Shown here: piece after piece, positions 5,454 to 9,320 of the stretch
Position numbering within the stretch: the first letter of the stretch is position 1
Layout: every line of letters starts with the position of its first letter
Source of the DNA: an uncultured Collinsella sp.
Lineage (GTDB): Bacteria; Actinomycetota; Coriobacteriia; Coriobacteriales; Coriobacteriaceae
Assembly (NCBI GenBank): GCA_900556285.1
Contig: USOF01000027.1
Span: forward strand, 1-9,320
Direction of reading: 5' to 3'
Length of the DNA stretch: 9,320 nt
The notes under the pieces: model-generated
What the model was told of the DNA's origin: nothing
The model's database searches: none
The model's input: only the letters and a program-made list of their open reading frames with translations
Translations under genes and position numbers: made by a program

Positions 5454-6836
5454 ATGGCTGACACCGCATCTAAGCACATTGACATGACCACCGGCTCGCT
5501 GTGGCGCAATATTCCCCTGTTCGCCTTCCCCGTGGCCGCCACGAGCATCTTGGAGCAGCTGTCGAACCTCATCGCCACGGTCATCATCGGCAACTTCTCG
5601 GGCGACCAGGGAACCCTCGCCATGGCGGCAGTTGGCTCCAATGTTCCGCTTACCAGTCTTATGCTCAACCTGTTTATTGGCATGTCGCTTGGCTCCAACG
5701 TGGTCATCGCCAACGCTATCGGCCGCAACGATCAGAACATGGTCAAACGCGCCGTCCATACCTCGATTTTAATGGCACTCGTGGGCTTTGTCGTCATCGC
5801 GCTGGGCGAGATTTTCGCCGAGCCTATGCTCGCCGCGCTCAACGTCCCCGCCGAGACCATGCCGCTCGCATCGCTCTACCTGCGCGTCTTTTTGTTGAGC
5901 ATGCCCTCGATCCTTCTCTACAACTTCGAAGCCGCCATCTTCCGCTCCGTCGGCATCACCCGCATGCCGCTCCAGGCGCTTGCCGTGTCCACCGTCCTCA
6001 ACATCGGTCTGGACCTCATCTTTGTCCCCGTGCTCCACTGGGGCGTGGCAGGCGTCGCTATCGCCACGGCCATCGCCTACACCGTCAGCGCCGCCACACT
6101 CTTTATCCGCCTGCTCAAGACCGATTCCGTTGTCCGCGTCAACCCGCACGACCTTGCTATCGACCCTGTCGCCCTTAAGCGTATCGTCAAGATCGGCCTG
6201 CCCGCCGGCATCCAGAGCGCCGTCTTCGCCGTCGCCAATATCATTATCCAGTCTGCTATCAACAGCCTGGGCACCGAGGTCATGGCAGCCTCCAGCGCTG
6301 CGATGAGCCTGGAGTACGTGTGCTACAACCTGCTCAACAGCTTTAGCCAGGCTTGCACCACCTTTGTGGGACAAAACCACGGTGCTCGCCAGATCGACCG
6401 CTGCACCAAAACGCTTAAGGTCTGCCTGGTCGAAGGCGGTATCGTTGCCCTCACCACGATTATCGTTATTGTCGGCCTCGGGCGCGAAATCCTATCGCTG
6501 TTCAACAGCGATCCCAACATCGTCTCGATCGGCTATATCCGCGTGTGCTCGATTTTCCCGGCGTACGCCTTTAGCATGTTCTACGAAAACATGTCCGGCT
6601 ACCTGCGCGGCTTTGGTATCTCGCTCATGCCCGCCCTCATCACCATGATCTGTGTCTGCGGCATCCGCTTCTATTGGGTGTTCTGCGTGTTCCCGCACTT
6701 CCGCACCTTTGCGAACATCATGATGGTCTACCCCATCAGCCTGGGCACCACGGCGTTCTTTATGGTCGTGGCGGTATTACTCTGCCACCCGGCACGCACC
6801 TATCGCGCCGCCCAAGCCAAAGCGACAGCCCGCTAA
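5454..6836 (+). CDS. MATE family multidrug efflux transporter
   Basis: This is a 460-residue polytopic inner-membrane protein of the multi-antimicrobial extrusion family, which exports cationic drugs or metabolites in exchange for Na+ or H+. It shows the usual two six-helix halves, about 12 hydrophobic segments in all. The first half opens NIPLFAFPVAATSILEQLSNLIATVIIGNFSG, with the family-typical segment GTLAMAAVGSNVPLT nearby. The second half begins near KIGLPAGIQSAVFAVANIIIQ and contains FVGQNHGARQIDR. The length is normal. The ATG at 5454 has a weak purine-rich ribosome site (GAGATTGAGAG) and no AGGAGG. It is transcribed alone, away from rlmA, and converges on the LysR gene with only 27 bases between stops and no clear terminator hairpin. 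The substrate is unknown. The inverted repeat at 5332-5389 is upstream and could affect expression. Confidence 0.92.
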   Translation: MADTASKHIDMTTGSLWRNIPLFAFPVAATSILEQLSNLIATVIIGNFSGDQGTLAMAAVGSNVPLTSLMLNLFIGMSLGSNVVIANAIGRNDQNMVKRAVHTSILMALVGFVVIALGEIFAEPMLAALNVPAETMPLASLYLRVFLLSMPSILLYNFEAAIFRSVGITRMPLQALAVSTVLNIGLDLIFVPVLHWGVAGVAIATAIAYTVSAATLFIRLLKTDSVVRVNPHDLAIDPVALKRIVKIGLPAGIQSAVFAVANIIIQSAINSLGTEVMAASSAAMSLEYVCYNLLNSFSQACTTFVGQNHGARQIDRCTKTLKVCLVEGGIVALTTIIVIVGLGREILSLFNSDPNIVSIGYIRVCSIFPAYAFSMFYENMSGYLRGFGISLMPALITMICVCGIRFYWVFCVFPHFRTFANIMMVYPISLGTTAFFMVVAVLLCHPARTYRAAQAKATAR

Positions 6837-6863
6837 ACACCGCACTCAACGCCACGCCAGTCA

Positions 6864-7730
6864 TTAATTGACAATATGCGAGCTCATATAGTCGATAAAG
6901 CGCCTCGTGGCGATGGGCATGGTGTCCCAGCTGCGCCAGGCGGCCACCACGTCGCGCGAGGGGGCATGCACGATAGGCCGCACACGGATATCGGCTTGCA
7001 CGCCCTCAACGGTACGGCGATAAAGCATACTCACGCCCAGGCCTTCCTCCACCATCGCCATGATGGTGTAGTCGTCGGTCACCTCGCTCGTCACGTGCGG
7101 CGACAGCCCATGCGCCGCGAATGCATCGAGCACCAGGCTCTGTTCGCCTTCATCCAGCAGCACAAACGGCTCGGACGCTAGGTCAGCGAGTGTCACCTTT
7201 TCCTTTGCCGTCAGCGGATGCGCCGCCGGCAACAATGCCACCAACTCGTCGTGATAGACCACACGCTTCTCGAGCCCAGCGGTAAATCCGCGTGCCGTAA
7301 AACAAAAATCGACCACGCCATCGTGCACCCACTGAGCGTTGCGCGTGTAATCGCCCTGCTTGAGGGTAAAGTGTACGCCCGGGTGCAGGGCCCCAAAGTC
7401 GCGGATCACGCGCGGCAACACGGTTCGGCTCACGTTGGTAAACGTCGCAATACGAATATCAGTCGAGGAAAGTCCCAGCAGCTCCTGGCGCTTGCCCTCG
7501 AGCTCGGCCTCGGCGGTCACGATCTGGCGCAGGTACGGCAGATACTGCTTGCCGTCGCGCGTAAGCGAAACGCCCTGCTTGCCGCGCTCGATAAGCGTGG
7601 TGCCTAACTCGCGCTCGAGCGCCTTGACGGCCTGGCTCACCGCACTTTGCGTATAGCCCAGCTCATCGGCCGCGCCCTTAAGACTGCCGCGATCGACCAC
7701 CATACAAACAATCTGATACCGCGATGCCAT
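6864..7730 (-). CDS. LysR family transcriptional regulator
   Basis: This is a 288-residue DNA-binding regulator. The N-terminal winged helix-turn-helix (about 4-60) reads GSLKGAADELGYTQSAVSQAVKALE, the classic LysR pattern, followed by the ERELGTTLIER wing. The rest is the two-lobed periplasmic-binding-protein-like effector domain (about 85-285), with IRIATFTNVSRTVLPRVIRDF at its start and LVALLPAAHPLTAKEKVTLADL near its hinge. The length is slightly short but normal. The start ATG has GGGAGG four bases upstream. It is divergent from the EamA transporter across 158 bases, the usual arrangement for a LysR protein and its target, so control of that exporter and of its own gene is the best inference. 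The effector ligand is unknown. Confidence 0.93.
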   Translation of the reverse strand: MASRYQIVCMVVDRGSLKGAADELGYTQSAVSQAVKALERELGTTLIERGKQGVSLTRDGKQYLPYLRQIVTAEAELEGKRQELLGLSSTDIRIATFTNVSRTVLPRVIRDFGALHPGVHFTLKQGDYTRNAQWVHDGVVDFCFTARGFTAGLEKRVVYHDELVALLPAAHPLTAKEKVTLADLASEPFVLLDEGEQSLVLDAFAAHGLSPHVTSEVTDDYTIMAMVEEGLGVSMLYRRTVEGVQADIRVRPIVHAPSRDVVAAWRSWDTMPIATRRFIDYMSSHIVN

Positions 7731-7754
7731 TGTGCCTCCCCATCAATGCAGACG

Positions 7755-7802
7755 TAAAACGTTTTGCCAGGGCTTTTTCTGCCAACATTAGCATTTCTTA
7801 AT
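7755..7802. promoter_or_regulatory. Candidate LysR binding sites in the divergent region
   Basis: Two dyads lie close to the LysR start. AAAACGTTTT (7756-7765) is a perfect 10-base palindrome. ATTA-N8-TAAT (7787-7802) contains T7788-N11-A7800, matching the T-N11-A core expected of LysR-type boxes. Their place between divergent genes fits autorepression and control of the EamA gene. No strong sigma-70 promoter is visible; CTGCCA (7780-7785) with CATACT (7804-7809) at 18-bp spacing is a weak plus-strand candidate. Confidence 0.35.
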
Positions 7803-7888
7803 CATACTGAAGATACATTCGCTTTACTACATCCATATCTGGGAGCAGAATCCTTTTTGCGAAACCGTTCTGTAACAAAAGGAGCCCC

Positions 7889-8791
7889 ATGGATCGCAAA
7901 AAAGCAATCGCGCTCTCATTTTCCGTTCCCGTCGCATGGGGCTTTTCGTACCCCCTCATGAAGATCGGCATGGACAGCATGAACGCCACGAGCATCGTTG
8001 CGCTGCGCTGCATCATCGCCTTTGTGGCCTGCCTGCTGCTCTTCCACAAGCGCGCTTTCCGTATCAACCGCGACCTTATGGTTCGCGCCGCTATCATCGG
8101 CGCCATTATGGCAACCGAGCTCACCTGCATGTGCCTGGGCTCCAGCCTCACCTCTGCCTCCACTGCCGGCTTTTTGCAGAGCCTGACGGTCGTGATCGTG
8201 CCGTTTGCCAACGCCGCCCTGCTGCGTCGCGCCCCCGAGCGCAAGGTGCTCGTCGGCACGGCTATCGTCACCTGCGGCATGCTGCTGCTCTCGGGCGCCG
8301 ACTTCACCAGCCTGAACCCGGGCGCGCTCATCATGCTGCTCTCCGCCTTTATCTATGCCAGCCACATTATCGTAGCCAAGCGCTTTGTCGAAGATGTCGA
8401 CCCGCTGGCTCTGGGCGTTTGGCAGCTGGGCTTTGGCGGCCTGTTCTCGGGCATTGCCGCATGCGCCTTTGGCGGCTTCATGCTTCCCAGTACGCCCAGC
8501 GAGATCGTGGTCGTCGTCGCGCTCGCACTCATCTGCTCTGCCTATGGCTTTATCACCCAGACGCTCGTGCAGCCCCACGTGCCCGCCGAGACCACCGGCT
8601 TCGCCTTCTCGCTCGAGCCGGTCTGCTCCGCCGTCTTCTCGTTCTTCCTGGTCGGCGAGGTCCTGAGCCCCATCGCCTTCTTTGGCGCCGCTCTCATCCT
8701 CACCGGCGTCATGGTGGCAACCGTCGAGCTTCCGCGCCTTCACGCACATGGACAGGCTCGCATGGCAGGAGCGCCCGAGCGCGTCTCGTAG
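7889..8791 (+). CDS. EamA/DMT family transporter
   Basis: This is a 300-residue inner-membrane protein of the drug/metabolite transporter superfamily (10-helix EamA type, RhaT/YdcZ-like). Two tandem EamA repeats are visible. The first covers about 5-136, with SVPVAWGFSYPLMKIGM at the start and STAGFLQSLTVVIVPFANAALL later on. The second covers about 150-283, with GALIMLLSAFIYASHIIVAKRFV at the start and FAFSLEPVCSAVFSFFLVGEVLS near the end. The EPV...FxxGE element is a hallmark of EamA repeats. A hydrophilic tail (about 285-300) ends the protein. The ATG at 7889 has an AAAGGAG ribosome site at ideal spacing. Likely substrates are amino acids or other metabolites, exported. The divergent LysR gene is its probable regulator. 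Confidence 0.92.
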   Translation: MDRKKAIALSFSVPVAWGFSYPLMKIGMDSMNATSIVALRCIIAFVACLLLFHKRAFRINRDLMVRAAIIGAIMATELTCMCLGSSLTSASTAGFLQSLTVVIVPFANAALLRRAPERKVLVGTAIVTCGMLLLSGADFTSLNPGALIMLLSAFIYASHIIVAKRFVEDVDPLALGVWQLGFGGLFSGIAACAFGGFMLPSTPSEIVVVVALALICSAYGFITQTLVQPHVPAETTGFAFSLEPVCSAVFSFFLVGEVLSPIAFFGAALILTGVMVATVELPRLHAHGQARMAGAPERVS

Positions 8792-8817
8792 ACCCCACTC
8801 CTTATACAGCCGCGGCA

Positions 8818-8840
8818 TAAAGGCAACCGGTGCGCCTTTA
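8818..8840 (+). terminator. Small hairpin after the EamA gene, possible weak terminator
   Basis: TAAAGGC (8818-8824) pairs with GCCTTTA (8834-8840) over 7 bp around a 9-base loop, 26 bases after the EamA stop. The following T run is only three bases and lies within the stem, so termination may be partial and read-through into ung is possible. A second small dyad, AGATGC/GCATCT (8845-8850 and 8858-8863), sits between it and the ung ribosome site. Confidence 0.35.
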
Positions 8841-8879
8841 CAATAGATGCCAACAGAGCATCTGCCATAAAGGAGCCCC

Positions 8880-9272
8880 ATGGACACCGCAACCCGCGAC
8901 CGCAACATAGCAACTTGGTTGGGCGATGCGCCGCAGCCGGTACGTGACACTACGAACCAGCTGCTCGAGCGCATCGCCCTTTTGCGTGCCGAGCAGACCA
9001 TCTACCCGGCACAAGACGACATCCTCAATGCCCTCGCCTACACGCCAGCCGACCAGGTCAAGGTTGTCATCCTGGGTCAAGACCCTTATCACGGGCCCAA
9101 CCAGGCCATGGGACTGTCGTTCTCGGTTCCCGTGACGCAAACCAAGTTGCCGCCGAGCCTGCGCAACATCTACAAGGAACTCAATGCCGATCTGGACTGC
9201 CCCATTCCCGCCACAGGAGATCTAACGCCATGGGCACAGCAGGGCGTCTTGCTCCTCAACACTACGCTCACC
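8880..9272 (+). CDS. ung: Uracil-DNA glycosylase, 5' part only
   Basis: This is the N-terminal 131 residues of family 1 uracil-DNA glycosylase, the cytoplasmic base-excision enzyme that removes uracil from DNA. It contains the water-activating loop GQDPYHG (66-72, catalytic D68), the uracil-stacking phenylalanine in MGLSFSVP (F81), [11 protein letters not shown] (91-101) and LLLNTTLT (124-131) with the uracil-contacting N127. The family is about 220-230 residues, so around 95 are missing, including the HPSPLS DNA-intercalation loop. The start has AAAGGAG at ideal spacing. The gene is not biologically truncated: from 9273 the sequence is library adapter. The frame reads through the adapter as [11 protein letters not shown]..., which must not be annotated as protein. 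Confidence 0.95.
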
Positions 9273-9320
9273 CTGTCTCTTATACACATCTCCGAGCCCA
9301 CGAGACTCCTGAGCATCTCG
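9273..9320 (+). other. Illumina Nextera adapter contamination at contig end
   Basis: Bases 9273-9291 are exactly the Nextera transposase mosaic end as seen in read-through (CTGTCTCTTATACACATCT). They are followed by CCGAGCCCACGAGAC (9292-9306), the rest of the Nextera read-2 adapter. Next come the 8-base i7 index TCCTGAGC (9307-9314), which from memory is Nextera index N704, and ATCTCG (9315-9320), the start of the P7 flow-cell sequence. All four parts are in the order of a sequenced short-insert fragment. This is synthetic and should be trimmed. Confidence 0.98.

Noticed and set aside
5769..6380. Minus-strand frame inside the MATE gene
   Set aside because: It is antisense to membrane-helix codons, which gives an artificial highly charged protein; the MATE frame is unambiguous.
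6837..6863. Terminator between the converging MATE and LysR genes
   Set aside because: No inverted repeat of useful length is present in these 27 bases; termination must lie inside the opposing genes or be factor-dependent.
7916..9001. Long minus-strand open frame across the EamA gene and the start of ung
   Set aside because: Its product is low-complexity, rich in G, D, E, H and A, and antisense to two clearly homologous plus-strand genes.
9273..9320. C-terminal extension of Ung through the last bases
   Set aside because: The translated peptide (LIHISEPTR) is the known signature of Nextera adapter sequence, not protein.

Overview
The window is high-GC, densely packed bacterial chromosome. 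Gene content and codon usage suggest a Coriobacteriia-type actinobacterium close to Collinsella. That placement is an impression from protein similarity recalled from memory, not a search. There is no phage, CRISPR array, toxin system or obvious genomic island, and I did not find a new multi-gene system.

Layout, left to right. (1) A TetM/EF-G-like translational GTPase on the minus strand runs off the left edge, so its C-terminus is missing. (2) A strong symmetrical terminator hairpin follows, then a GNAT acetyltransferase on the minus strand. (3) Diverging from the acetyltransferase is a 98-residue Cys/His-rich putative zinc protein on the plus strand. It converges on rsmJ (16S rRNA methyltransferase, minus strand), which sits downstream of a 47-residue single-pass membrane protein gene. 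(4) A four-helix membrane protein of unknown function on the plus strand converges on rlmA (23S rRNA methyltransferase, minus strand), with two stacked hairpins between them. (5) The gap between rlmA and a divergent MATE efflux transporter holds a long imperfect inverted repeat with three CTAGTC-type cores. (6) A LysR regulator (minus) converges on the MATE gene and diverges from an EamA-family DMT transporter (plus). (7) The 5' part of ung (uracil-DNA glycosylase) follows.

The last 48 bases (9273-9320) are not genomic DNA. They are Illumina Nextera adapter plus an i7 index and the start of P7, so ung is cut by an assembly artefact and not by a biological event.

Functional themes: ribosome maintenance (GTPase, RsmJ, RlmA), small-molecule export (MATE, EamA) with a LysR regulator placed to control EamA, and uracil repair (Ung). 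Most genes are single transcription units in alternating orientation. The only plausible co-transcription is the small membrane ORF with rsmJ. The most useful second looks are the adapter, the rlmA/MATE inverted repeat, the non-Tet(M) domain IV loop of the GTPase, and the two small proteins.
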